From Kudoa neothunni (taxonomy: Eukaryota; Cnidaria): 64,000 nucleotides of DNA. The notes beneath the pieces were generated by a model. It made no database searches and was not told where the DNA came from. It worked only from the letters and a program-made list of their open reading frames with translations. How positions within the stretch are numbered: position 1 is the stretch's first letter; every line of letters begins with the position of its first letter. The stretch spans positions 3,844,001 through 3,908,000 of the forward strand of contig OZ199839.1 in the NCBI GenBank assembly GCA_964304625.1, given 5' to 3'. Below are positions 37,701 through 47,486 of this stretch, in pieces. The translations under genes were made by a program, and so were the position numbers.

Positions 37701-38036
37701 TATAAATATTGAATATAGTTTGTGTTGATTGAATATGTATAGAAATGCAACCATAAACCCTTGGTTGTTGTGTCATCTGAGGAGCTTTCCTACATAAGAA
37801 ATCCGCCAGTCAATCATCTTCTATCAGCCCCTTTTAGTAGTGTAATTTGCTTCAAGAATAGATGGTTTCTTCAGACTCAAGTTCCTATTAAGCTAGAATT
37901 TATATCGAATGAGGCTTTGAAATCTAATGATTTTTTCGATGGTTGTATCAACTGTGGTCAGCTTTACTATCAAGGTTCTCATCGTGTACGATGGGACTCA
38001 TTTGTTAAACAACTTCAATTAAAATATGAATGTTAG
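31707..38036 (+). CDS. EXD3: Mut-7/EXD3-type 3'-5' exonuclease
   Basis: The exon order follows animal EXD3/Mut-7. The helical N-terminal part lies in 31707-32736 (e.g. FDAIFHFKDN, LYGRLHEVVNAVRVIEYF). A ~3.0-kb intron follows, then exons from 35735-35841, 35996-36560, 36606-36733, 36881-37058 and 37103 onward. The exonuclease domain keeps its DEDDy residues: VGLDMEW (Asp, Glu), GYDISNDL (Asp) and YSASDAYVLL (Asp, Tyr), with LDKQLQCSNWGSRPLS before the last. A Mut7-C-like region follows (LNNLEGLSTKLRILGCD), where the Asp usual in CDN is Leu. After that come a zinc-binding pair TRCVKC and a ribbon CINCGQLYYQGSH. Short introns are 44-54 bp. The start ATG at 31707 is chosen because a 46-bp intron joins it in frame. 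Family members trim RNA and in nematodes support RNAi and transposon silencing; that role here is inferred. Confidence 0.82.
33663..33952 (-). CDS. small unrecognised gene inside the Mut-7 intron
   Basis: Two exons: 33952-33871, encoding MLPTDNFGLSIKKCLHSLEW and on to KDKQ, and a second exon ending at the stop 33663. Two acceptors keep the frame: one gives a 32-bp intron, the other (ending ATCAG) a 47-bp intron matching the usual length here, which I prefer. The product is about 80 residues. Its second half reads DVTNKSGSISYRQCNELISK then RFPSDDEEGDYRLNWALK, with the balanced, charged make-up of a real protein. No family recognised, no signal peptide or membrane segment. It is antisense to, and within an intron of, the host gene. 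Confidence 0.5.
34023..34599. mobile_element. hAT-type MITE
   Basis: The left end is CAGGGGTCGGAACC and the right end GGTTCCCGACCTCTG, inverted copies of each other with few changes. The flanking 8-mers GTGTAAAA (34015-34022) and GCGTAAAA (34600-34607) differ at one base, as expected for the 8-bp hAT target duplication. Inner parts near both ends contain GAGCCA(C/T) blocks typical of this kind of hAT terminus. The 577-bp interior has no transposase and only chance frames. It sits in the large intron of the Mut-7-like gene. Confidence 0.85.
35066..35092. repeat. palindrome beside TTAA, possible piggyBac-type end
   Basis: GCGTCAAATTGACGC is a perfect 7-bp-arm palindrome (35066-35080). TTAA follows at 35089-35092. 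The piggyBac elements here carry such a palindrome just inside TTAA, so this may be a lone end of another such element; no partner end was found. A hairpin of other origin is possible. Confidence 0.3.
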
Positions 38037-38130
38037 CAATCCATTAGCTTGTTTCATTTGAGTCATTCGTTTCTCATCGTTTTTTTGATTTTCACTCTCA
38101 AATCTATATAAAACCAAGTATTCGAATTAA

Positions 38131-38690
38131 CCCTTTATGTAAAATGTAAAATGGGGTAGAAATCTACCACATATTTTTTTAAACTAAAACTATTTAAAAT
38201 AAATAGTTATTTAATTTGGAACAGTATTAGTCAATTCCATCGATTAGATTTTGAGTAAATCAAGTTACACTATTATTAAGCCCATGTGCACAAGCTCTTC
38301 TCTCGTTTTTTGTGCAATGAGTTTGTGCAAATACAGTGACAGTTACTAAGATTCGACTTTTCAGACACTTATTATAGCCTATTAACGAAGAGTCTTCAGG
38401 TAAATGCGATTTTCGTATAAATCTTCCAGTCGATTGTCTTATTGACACGAATGGAACATTATGGGAGGCTGAGACTTCACTATCAACTCAAGCATCAGCT
38501 GATAACACTTTGTATAGTCGTTTCGATGTTGCCTCTTACATAAAACAGAATATTAATTCGAGGGTCGATACATTTCGGACATTCTTCAATCAACAAGTGC
38601 ACGACATAAAAACTATCCACAAAATATTGAAAAATGTCACAATTAAAACACCGCTGGTTGTTAACGATAATTTCCGAATCATTTAATAAG
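38131..38690 (+). pseudogene. piggyBac fragment: left end and N-terminal region
   Basis: TTAA at 38127-38130 is followed by CCCTTTATG and, slightly inside, AATGGGGTAGAAATCTACCA, the palindrome-like block also seen in the 7.7-kb element. From 38444 the plus strand reads DTNGTLWEAETS, then ASADNTLYSR and NSRVDTFRTFFNQQVHD. This is clearly the counterpart of DKNGTLWTIEKPSTSR and EILDTFKVLFRQEMYD in the 7.7-kb transposase. Homology ends before the catalytic domain at about 38640, so it is truncated. Related to, but distinct from, the nearly intact copy. It begins about 95 bases after the stop of the Mut-7-like gene. Confidence 0.75.
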
Positions 38691-38925
38691 TTAAATTAAG
38701 CATCTAATTTAACAAGTTTAACTTTATTTTCTTATTTAATGGGTTTTAATACAAATATATATCATTCCATATTAACAAAGTCTTGAAAATTGTTTTCTTG
38801 ATGATTAATTTCTTAATAACCACACCCAATAAATCCCGAAATACATATTGGTTCAAAATAGATCAAATGCGAGATATTTATATTATTTTAGTTTTTAATG
38901 TTACAATATACCACGAAAAATACTT

Positions 38926-39450
38926 TTACACTTCTTTGATTACAACCGGTTCTACAAACAAAAAAATTCCCCGCTTTCCTGTCTCGAGATCTTGAACAGT
39001 AACAGCATCACTCGCGACAAAGAAATTCAAGTGATTATAATTTATACTTGAAAATTTACATGTAGACAAGAACTCCAATATAAGCCAATGACTGTTGGCT
39101 TGCCAAGTCTTCAAATAATGCTGATAATTATAATTGTCAAACTTGTTAGTATTTAAAACAACATTTGAGAACAAGACTTGCCATCAAATTTGAGGAATGT
39201 TAACCTTGAGGTTTTGAAAAATATTTTGTTTAGAGCTTTTAGTAATTTGAAGTTCCTCAAAAAACCAATTAACACCATCCTTATCTTCGTATATATTTCG
39301 ATTGCATTTATTATCTTCAGAAACAATTGAATGGCGGAAATAACCAAATTATCAAAATTTATCATAAAATTCATTTATCTCGGATTCAATTCCATTCAAA
39401 ATATTACATTAAGAACCATTTACGACAGCATCACTCATCGGTATTTGTCG
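38926..39450 (-). CDS. unrecognised spliced gene (approximate)
   Basis: Protein-like segments occur in order on the minus strand. They are a stretch with YEDKDGVNWFFEELQITKSS ending FQNLK, an intron beginning GTTAAC, FDNYNYQHYLKTWQANSHWL, a further intron, and a tail GKRGIFLFVEPVVIKEV with stop at 38928-38926. The first segment is Asp/Glu/Lys-rich, unlike chance frames here. A possible ATG near 39440 (MSDAV) would open the gene, but the first exon boundary is not resolved. I do not recognise the product. The gene lies between the piggyBac fragment and a Tigger element whose end starts some 145 bases upstream of it. Confidence 0.4.
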
Positions 39451-39594
39451 TACACATAGTTTTTTTCAAATTATCTCTGTTTCCTCTCGATAAAAATTTT
39501 ATTTAATTCTAAAAATTGTTTTAAATCTTTGTTCTTTGTTGTTTGGGAAAAAAACATGGGGCCGTTGGACTCTAATAGAAGAAATGTGTAGGTA

Positions 39595-41508
39595 CAGTAA
39601 GGCCTCGGTACAGGGGGGCTTTTGAGGAAAACAATTTCCCACGCAATAACAAGGCCACTCGCAATATCGATGTCTCGAGCATGTGCAAACACAAATAACA
39701 TTTTTATTTTTTTTATGAAATGGCTATTTATTTTAGTTTGTTTCTCTTGCATTTTAAATATTTCGTATAAACGATCCATGTCAGGATGTAGAGAGAGAGC
39801 AAAGCTGATGGGTTTTCAGCTATAAAGGCCTTCCTAATTGTGCTGATCGAGGCTTTTAGTTGTTTCGTTGAGACTGTTTCTTTTTTCAAATCAAAATCGA
39901 GGTCTTCAGTACATATGGAATTATTTAACTTTCTTGTGTCGTAGCTGTCAGACCATCATCATGAACAGTTTCAGCCTCTTCCATAGAGTCAACGTCATCG
40001 AGGTCATCTAATATAATCAAACCAGATAAGCAACAATTAATACCGTCAATAATTTCATGATTTTCATAATTAGAATCAATTAATGATTTTTCTGTATGTA
40101 TATTAAATATTTTGAATTCAACAAAAATATCTCTACCGAAAATAGGAGATTTCTTGAAACAATTTATTATAACTGAATTACTAACTGTTTCCCAAGCATT
40201 GTTTAGTGTACTTAGGCAATCTACTATGGTGTATTTCGGAATACTTGTAGCGTCGTCATCAAATAAAAGATTTTGGACCAATATTTTTCTATAGTTTGCC
40301 TTAAGACTATTAATAACACCGAGATCCATTGACTGCACGGTGCTGGTGGTATTTTTTGGGAGAAATAATTATTTGATGTTCGTAAATGAATTAATTGATT
40401 TAGGTTGAGAAGGGCATTGATCTAATAATATAAGAACGTTTCTGCTTTCTCGAAAAAAATTTATTGTCCCAAATCTTTTAGTGTCCCATAGAAAATAGCT
40501 GTTAACATCCAACCATTTTTTTGAGAGAAATATTTGCAGGAGAAATCATTCGCCCCTTTAAAACAACGTGGTTTTTTTCAACTTACCAATAACATAAAGC
40601 GGAAGTTTTTCTCCAACCAAAGATGCAGTTACCAACACGGTCACTCTTTTTTGAACGTTTACAGCCCCTCACTTCGATTTCGTCTTTTGTTGTAAGTACG
40701 ATAAGTATGTATGGGAATTTGTTCGTAAAAAGAGAAAAATCGTCAAGATTACAAATATTTTCATGATTGTAATTACTTATTGCATTCGAATATTGACCTA
40801 TCCATTCATTAGCTGCCATCACATCGGCATTACCTGCCTCTCCGTGGAGCTTTTGATTTTTCAAACTGAACCGTTTTTAGAAATTGCAAAAACCACCCAT
40901 TACTGGAATGAAAATCTTTGAATTAAAGATTATTTGCTATAAGCATTGGCTTTTTCTTTAATTTTAAATTTTGAGATATTTTTCTATTTTTCTCGCATGC
41001 TAACTATCCAATTATACAACTCATTTTCAATCTGAGTGTATTTTCCCCCAGAAACTCGTATTCGGTCAATTGAAACGTTGGAACTAATAAGTTAATCTTT
41101 TTTTGATAATATTTTATCGAGAGAGGAATGACTTATTGTGATTTATCGAAAGCCTAAAATCTAGTCATTACTTGGCAGGTTATAATGCTTCATTGTCATC
41201 ATTTTCGCCCCAGATATCGTTTTAATCGAGTCGTGATATTGAATTATTTGAATTTTTTCTCCTATGCTCCTCTGAGATAGTCCTACCATTATTTTATTGG
41301 GGTCAAATATTGGATTAATCGGGTTATTTTATCAAAAATGCCATGCAATAGCGAAGCCATCGATATCTGTAATTTTGAATTTGATTGACCCACAAATTAA
41401 TAAACGTATTTTGAAACATGTTATCTATTGATTGGAACACTTTGTCGAAACTTTTTATGTTAGAAAACAACGAAAAATCTTCAATTACGCTATATCGAGG
41501 CCCTACTG
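39595..41508 (-). mobile_element. Tigger/pogo element with both ends
   Basis: The left end, CAGTAAGGCCTCGGTA, follows TA at 39593-39594. The right end, inverted, is CAGTAGGGCCTCGATATA, followed by TA at 41509-41510. The 1914-bp element carries a minus-strand transposase in broken pieces. KLHGEAGNADVMAANEW and ICNLDDFSLF (first catalytic Asp region, with Asp where Glu is usual) lie at 40864-40583. MQSMDLGVINSLKANYRKI (third acidic region) with WETVSNSVIINCFKKS and an acidic tail lie at 40338-39925. The middle piece with the second Asp is between them in a damaged frame. TA target and CENP-B-like domains mark it as Tc1/mariner-related. It is not autonomous. Confidence 0.85.
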
Positions 41509-41650
41509 TATTTTGATTATTTCATGGCCTGAACATACAAATTTAAATTTTCTGTAATGTTCTAATAGAACTCATATTTGTAGGAGAATAGATATGTTCT
41601 TTAATTCACCGATGTAACATCAGGTTCTCTAAAATTGATCCAAACATCCA

Positions 41651-41689
41651 TTGGGGTCCAATGGACCCCAATGACGCTCGGAAGGTTAA
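41651..41689. mobile_element. lone piggyBac-type terminus
   Basis: The palindrome TTGGGGTCCA-A-TGGACCCCAA (41651-41671) is followed by ACGCTCGGAAGG and then TTAA (41686-41689). This is the same arrangement as the right end of the 7.7-kb piggyBac: GGGG..CCCC block, then (C)GGAAGG, then TTAA. The body would extend leftward, but the Tigger element ends at 41508 and no piggyBac coding remains, so the rest is lost or displaced. Confidence 0.55.
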
Positions 41690-41808
41690 ATGTCAACTTT
41701 TTCTGAATTAATGACGCACACAAAAGTGCGTAAAACTGGACTCGATCAGGGAGTCTAAACCTTGTGTTTTCCACAAGATCTTGGGATTTTTCGACTAACC
41801 TCTGGTTC

Positions 41809-41810
<2 letters not shown>

Positions 41811-41858
<48 letters not shown>
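41811..41858. repeat. poly-G run of 48
   Basis: An uninterrupted run of 48 G (48 C on the other strand) in DNA that is otherwise strongly AT-rich. The minus-strand polyproline frame across it is a product of the run, not a gene. Its exact length is likely unreliable in any assembly. Confidence 0.95.
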
Positions 41859-41860
<2 letters not shown>

Positions 41861-42050
41861 TCACTTAGAGCCAAATCTTTGGTTTTTTGTTTATATACAA
41901 AACATTTAGATTATTGAATTTATTGAGATCAGTTTATAAATAATAAGTTTCATAATTAGGTAGAACAATCATATTTATTGTTAAAGTAATGGAGAGAATT
42001 AAAATTATTCGAAATTTTAAAAAGATATCACGGTCGTCGGCAAAGTAACG

Positions 42051-42070
42051 TGCTGTTTTCCCGACCCCTG
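42051..42070. mobile_element. possible lone hAT-type terminus
   Basis: TTTTCCCGACCCCTG resembles the right end of the hAT MITE at 34599 (TTCCCGACCTCTG). No matching left end (CAGGGGTCGG) was seen nearby apart from the one at 34023, so this may be the remains of a deleted element or a chance match. Confidence 0.35.
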
Positions 42071-43184
42071 GGTAATTGTTATTTAATCAATTATTCTTAT
42101 TATTATCTGATTTTATTTGGGATATTTCAACGCCATATTAAAATTTTCTTTTTTATAACATATTTTGAAGTTACTGACGTATATTATTTTAAAGTGTGCG
42201 TGGGATAATATGTGCTCCAATCAAGATTGGTTAAAAATAGTTAGTTAAACATTTGCGATAGTTGGAATTTCTTTCCTTAGATATTGATCAAGCCAATATT
42301 TAAAATCTAATTCATTAATGAACACATTAAAAACTAAACAAACTAACTCATTAAAGTCTGTAACTGTAAAATGTACACTTATCGCAAAGCAGTTGATCAG
42401 AAGAAATAATAACACGTGTTTGACGTCGCAACCAACAAAGAAACTAATACATGATGTGAGCAGCGATGTTGTGAGCCCACGATACCTTGAGCGCTTGAAA
42501 AATGGATAAACCTTCCTAACTAAGGGTTGTGAAGATGATGATGATTCAATTGACAACAATAATTAGAAAACATGTTAAAATTAAAAAATTTTTTATTTTA
42601 TTAATACTATTATGTTTTCTTTGCGATCTTGGGTATTTTCCGATAGTCTCACTGGACGTCCTGGACGTGACACATTTTTCTTGGTTCCGAGGGGATTATG
42701 TGAAATTGGTTTCCTACTGTAACAATATTACTGCATACATGCACCAAAAATGAGAAAAATCGAGCCCAACGAATTTCACACACTATTTCAATGGTTCTGA
42801 GATGATTGTGTAAAGTCGGTCACCTATTGTACATTGTATTACCAAATTTTATGTTGCCTCATAAATGCGAGAAAATTTTTGAGATATAAATATTAAAAAT
42901 CTCGACGTGTAACGGTAATTTTATGACAGTTATCAATTAATTCAAGGCCAAAATAAAAAATATGGTCATAAAGTGTTAGATATCCGATATATCTGAATCT
43001 CCATAGATCCAAATATATGCGCGCGCAAAAATGCCAAATAAGGTCATTTAACCGCAAGAAATATTTATGTTTATTAACATTAAAAAATTCTGCGCATTGT
43101 AACTACAATCAAAGATAAATATTTTTCGGTGCTATTTGACCTCAATTAGTTTATATGTACAAAAAACGATTCAACAACTAATAT
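42071..43184. other. intergenic, no supported gene
   Basis: Short overlapping frames on both strands (42245-42559 minus, 42318-42509 plus, 42529-42753 plus) show no recognisable content, and I do not support any of them as genes. Confidence 0.4.
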
Positions 43185-45795
43185 TTATTTTTTTCTTTTC
43201 TGCAGTTTACTGGTATCAGGAGTTTCTCCGCTGTTGGTTAGGGCGGAGCCGAGAAAATTAGACGTTGACTTAAAGCTACTTTCCTGCTCTTCCTCATTAT
43301 CTCCACTTTCATTATCAGCTTGAAAGACTGGTTTGGGTTGAGTCCTTAATCGCACGATAAATAAATTTGTATGATGAAAATAGAGGAGAATACTTTTTAT
43401 ATGCAGGTGCCACAAAGTAAGGATCCTCTTCGGCTAACTAAACAAAATTTAAATTACCCTCAATAAACAAAGTCATTTATTTATATAATCGTTCGCATGT
43501 ATGAAACTAGATCAAGATAAAATTAATTACTTTAGCGTATTTAAGAATAGCTTCGCGAGGGTTGTCATCTCCATCATCTTTTTTACTAATTCCAAGTTGT
43601 TTGCACATATAGGCAGAGACTGTAAGGGTAGAAGTTAGACGACCACCTTCACCAGGTCCAACCACAGGTAGCTCAGGTTTCTTTGAGAGAACAGGGTCGA
43701 TTTGAGCTTTTGCTTTCATCTTGAAGTAACTTGGATTGTCTGCCATCTTCGTTGATCTGGCAAAAGCTAAATATTAGATATATTACAAAATTAACGCTAA
43801 TATTGTGGTTGGTTTTACGTAATAGAACTCTTGGTTGAACGAGAATTTCACCGGCATATCGTCTGCATTGTTTCACATGGGTTACACATTTCAAAATGCC
43901 ACCCTTACTAGAATCAGGATCAAAGTACACATCTATATTTCCATTGGAACATCCAACAAACAGCTGATTCAATTTGGGATGCCACAATTGACTGACGACA
44001 CTCTAGATTTACAATCAAAATCCTTAACTACTCCCCAATCTCTTAGATACTGTATTTTCATAGGGAAACTCGTGACATTTTTCTCCAGTAACGGTATCAA
44101 ATATTTTCAAATATCCTGTAGTCTAAAGAAAAACATATGAATTCAACGTACAGAGACAGAGCATTTGTCATAGTAACTACATTGGTTTTAGTTATTGACG
44201 TCCCAGTAATCAACATTTTGGAGTCTGGGCTAAAAATACATTTGGTCCTAAGGTGAACCGCTAGAATTTAAACAAAACAAGTCAACCAGTTGTATTACAC
44301 ATCATTTGTATTGATGAGATCATTCCAGGTGAAGATTGGCGACTTGAATTTGCGTATATCGAAAAGTTTCATGCAGTCATCAGTTGACCGAGATGAAAGG
44401 TAGTTTCCAGTAGAATCAATATCAAGACAGGAACAATCGAATCCATTGGAAAATGCATCTGTAATAGATGCGGCTGGAAATCCCTAAAATTAACTCTAAT
44501 TATTGGCCTCTTAACATCCAGAAACATACAGATGACTTTCTTAGGTCAAAACTCTGAATAGCTCCACCCTAGCATATAAAGATAACTTTCTAATTTTCCA
44601 TTGATCCAATAATACATTTGAGGCTGCATATGCAACCTTCCCATCTAACGAATAGACGCAGTTGGTAACGGGTTGAGGTTTACCAGATTTTCCTCGAAAT
44701 TTGATAATTCTTTGACAGTTTCTAGGACATTCAACATTTTTCCAAATTCTGATGGTTCTAGTAAAAAGAAAATTCTAGGAGCACTTAGAATGCAAACAAT
44801 TTACCCATCTTGTGAACATGTCATAAATTCATTCAAATTTACTGGATTCCAACAGGCATTGTAGGTCATCGACACATGACCCTAAACCGAGATTCGTGAT
44901 GAGCTTTGTTGGCATATCAACAATTTTGTAGAAAAAAACAATAAAATTACCTTAGTGTGTTGCATGTCAACAATGTATTGATCTCCCTTCACACACTCGT
45001 AGACACTTACACCATCTTTGTCAAGTAATTTGGCCTAAAAACTGAATAAAAACAATTAGCCTGATAAATTAGTTTACTTGGGCATTTGATGCGCAAACCA
45101 AGATCAGATCATCTCCAGGACTAAACGAAACGTTTCTTATTAAATGTTGGCCAACTGGAGTAGACTGGCGGAAAGACTTGAGATTCCTATCCATTGTATG
45201 GAAATCCCAAAAGTTCAACTATTAAAAATTTCCTCAGTAAATTTTTTGAACGACATAATTTTAAGGCCACTATTAAAAATAATATACTTGATAGTCATAG
45301 CTCCCAGTTACAAGTCGAGTACCATTGGAATTGCATGTGATAGCAGATATCTAATTATACACATTTTTATCACTACATCATTAAAAATTAAAAAAATTAC
45401 AATTCTCGATCCATGATTCAATGTGACAATATTTGAAAATGGAATATGTGCGTTTGTAATCTAAATTACAAAAGAATCCAAGATAAAATTAACAATCCAC
45501 TCAATAACTTCGTTTTCATCTTCATCACCTTCATTATCACTTTCGGACGAAACGACTCTATAGTTTTATATCTAAACGATTTTTTTCTTATATTGACATT
45601 ACTTTTTATCAGTTTTTTGTTGATTTGACTTATTATAATTAACTTTGGTCTCCTCTATAATTTCTTCCAGGGATATTTCAGACCCCTTTTTACCTACAAA
45701 CATTTAAATGAAAAATTCCAACATATTCAGTAGCATATACCAGGATATCTAAATCCCATCTGTTTTTCAAATTCATCGCCCAAATCACCTTCCAT
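43185..45795 (-). CDS. WDR70: WD40 protein WDR70 homologue
   Basis: The ATG at 45795 starts MEGDLGDEFEKQMGFRYPG, joined by a 47-bp intron to KKGSEISLEEIIEETK and an acidic stretch (SSESDNEGDEDENE). Then comes HIPFSNIVTLNHGSRI joined to ISAITCNSNGTRLVTGSYDY, the first WD repeat, as in animal WDR70 (IPVSHEITLKHG..VSAL). Later repeats are spread over short exons to about 43750. Near the end WHPKLNQLFVGCSNGNIDV, KPELPVVGPGEGGR, DDNPREAILKYAK, EEDPYFVAPAYKKTQPKPVF follow the WDR70 C terminus closely. The last intron (49 bp) restores KKTQPKPVFQ. Stop at 43187-43185. WDR70 is a nuclear beta-propeller protein linked to the CRL4 ubiquitin ligase and DNA-damage responses. I did not fix every middle exon boundary. 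Confidence 0.87.
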
Positions 45796-46534
45796 TTTAC
45801 TCGACTATCATCGTCTGTGGTCGTTTCCTAGCCAAAATTTATTAATTATTTATGTTATCTACATTTTTTGGAGTCGATACTCCATTAAGTTACATGATAA
45901 ATTAATTTTTATTCGGATATTCCTTTTCTTAAAACCCTGAATTTAATGAATTGCATCGTTTTAAGGAAAAATTCGTCTTTTCAATCTCTAAACTCACAAC
46001 TCATTGAAGTTTAACAGCTTTCATAATATGAGATACACATGGGTTATTAGAGTACGTTGAATTCTTTATCATTAAAAATATACGTTTATTTATATTCAAA
46101 CACATTTAATTAATTTATATAAGTTGTTGAAACTACTTAATCATTAATAAATATGAAATATAATTAATTAAATTTTGCGTTACGTTTAAATTAGGCAGAG
46201 GCTATATTTAATTATTTCTGACATATAAGAGCGAAGCAATGGGCCAGATACGATATGAAGAAAAATTGTCCGCGCGCGCGTGGATATGTGGAAACATTTG
46301 AAAAATGAGCAATAACGGAAATACGAACTTCAGTACCTTGAAAAAACAGTAATAATAATTTTCTTTTGTTTGATGATTACTTTTACAAAAAGGATTATTC
46401 CACAAAAAGATAATATTGGAAGTGTCAAAATAGGAAATGCCATGGAAGATTAAGAACCGACCCCTCTGAAAATCACAATGTTGAAAAAATTGATTTTAAT
46501 AATAACACTATATCCTCTGATTAAAAGATTCGGC
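45796..46534. other. intergenic upstream of WDR70
   Basis: About 0.7 kb without a gene; it should hold the WDR70 promoter. A minus-strand frame at 46208-46405 is not convincing. Confidence 0.5.
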
Positions 46535-47020
46535 TAAATTACAATATACGTATAATCTTCGTCAGTTATCGTGAGCATTCGAAAAAATCGTATTATAATT
46601 ATTTTTTGCAAAAATATTCACACTCGAAGATACTGAAACAATTTCAACATTTATTCTAGTTATTCTTGATTTTACCTTGAATATATTATAAAAATTTTCT
46701 AAAATGTGGGATGTTTGCATTATTTTTTACATGCGTGTATGGTGAGAATATGTACATGACGGTCAGGAAGAATGTAAACGACGAGAATCTATTCATGTGC
46801 ATTGTTTGCAGGAAAAGAGGTTTCATTCAAAATAGTCCAATATTTGATATGTCGAGGCTTTCTTTGTGGATAATATTTATTGCGATCGAGGGCGTCATCC
46901 AAATATGGCCTATAAAGCTTTGCATCAGCATTTGGATATATATCAACAAATTCAACAATATTAGAATTAAAGCTCATTGTTGGGAACATAATGACTTTAA
47001 AATTAGAAGAAGAAATAATT
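46535..47020 (+). repeat. dispersed repeat, copy 2, with zinc-knuckle-like ORF
   Basis: Aligns end to end with 11130-11640. It keeps a plus-strand frame (46711-47022, 103 residues) whose centre reads MTVRKNVNDENLFMCIVCRK followed by RGFIQNSPIFDMSRLSLW. The pattern C-x2-C-R-K-R-G, a short spacer, then a polar stretch and S-R/K-L-S/P-L-x-W resembles the N-terminal zinc region of ISXO2/IS1595 (Merlin-type) transposases. The catalytic domain is not visible, so at best this is a 5' fragment. An opposite-strand frame (47067-46789) also exists and cannot be excluded. The relationship is from motif memory and needs a profile search. Confidence 0.6.
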
Positions 47021-47025
47021 AAATA

Positions 47026-47486
47026 CAGCGCTACCTCGGGGGTTCGAAGGTCTCGGGGCTTGTTCAAGTCGGAGTTCGACCAAAAATTTTAAGTTAGAAA
47101 CACTTTTGAGTTCGAACACATATAGAACGGATATTCAGAACAAATAGAGATGGAATAAAAAACAGAGAAGAAAAGAACTTCTAGAAGAAGATTCGTTCAA
47201 TCAAATTGTAGAAACATCATAGAAAGAGAACCCTTTATAATCTTTCGGATTACCACCAAAAAATATTATCCAATATTTCATTTTTATTATTATATTTAAT
47301 ATTTATTTTTTTTATATTTAATAAACATAAGATATGCACATTATTTTAATAAGAATAAAAATAGTCATTTATTTTAGGCGCAGTAACGGATTAAACTAAT
47401 TTTCATTATTTTCCATAGGGGAAAAATTATTCGGAGTTTGAGCACACCTCTATAACGGATTATGATCAAAATCCGAGGTTGCATTG
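47026..47486. mobile_element. pogo/Tigger-like MITE
   Basis: The left end, CAGCGCTACCTCGG, follows TA at 47024-47025. The right end, inverted, is CAATGCAACCTCGG. Blocks such as GTTCGAAC inside are typical of short Tc1/mariner-related elements with CAGTGCTACCTCG-type ends. The right-hand TA is not preserved. No coding capacity. It starts within a few bases of the end of the dispersed repeat, so the two may have inserted one beside or into the other. Confidence 0.45.

Noticed and set aside
38131-41689. One piggyBac from 38.1 to 41.7 kb with a Tigger inserted in it
   Set aside because: An unrelated coding region lies between the ends, the two termini differ in sequence, and no catalytic domain remains.
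41601-41864. Minus-strand frame beginning with a long polyproline stretch
   Set aside because: The prolines come entirely from the 48-G run; the rest spans a piggyBac-type end.
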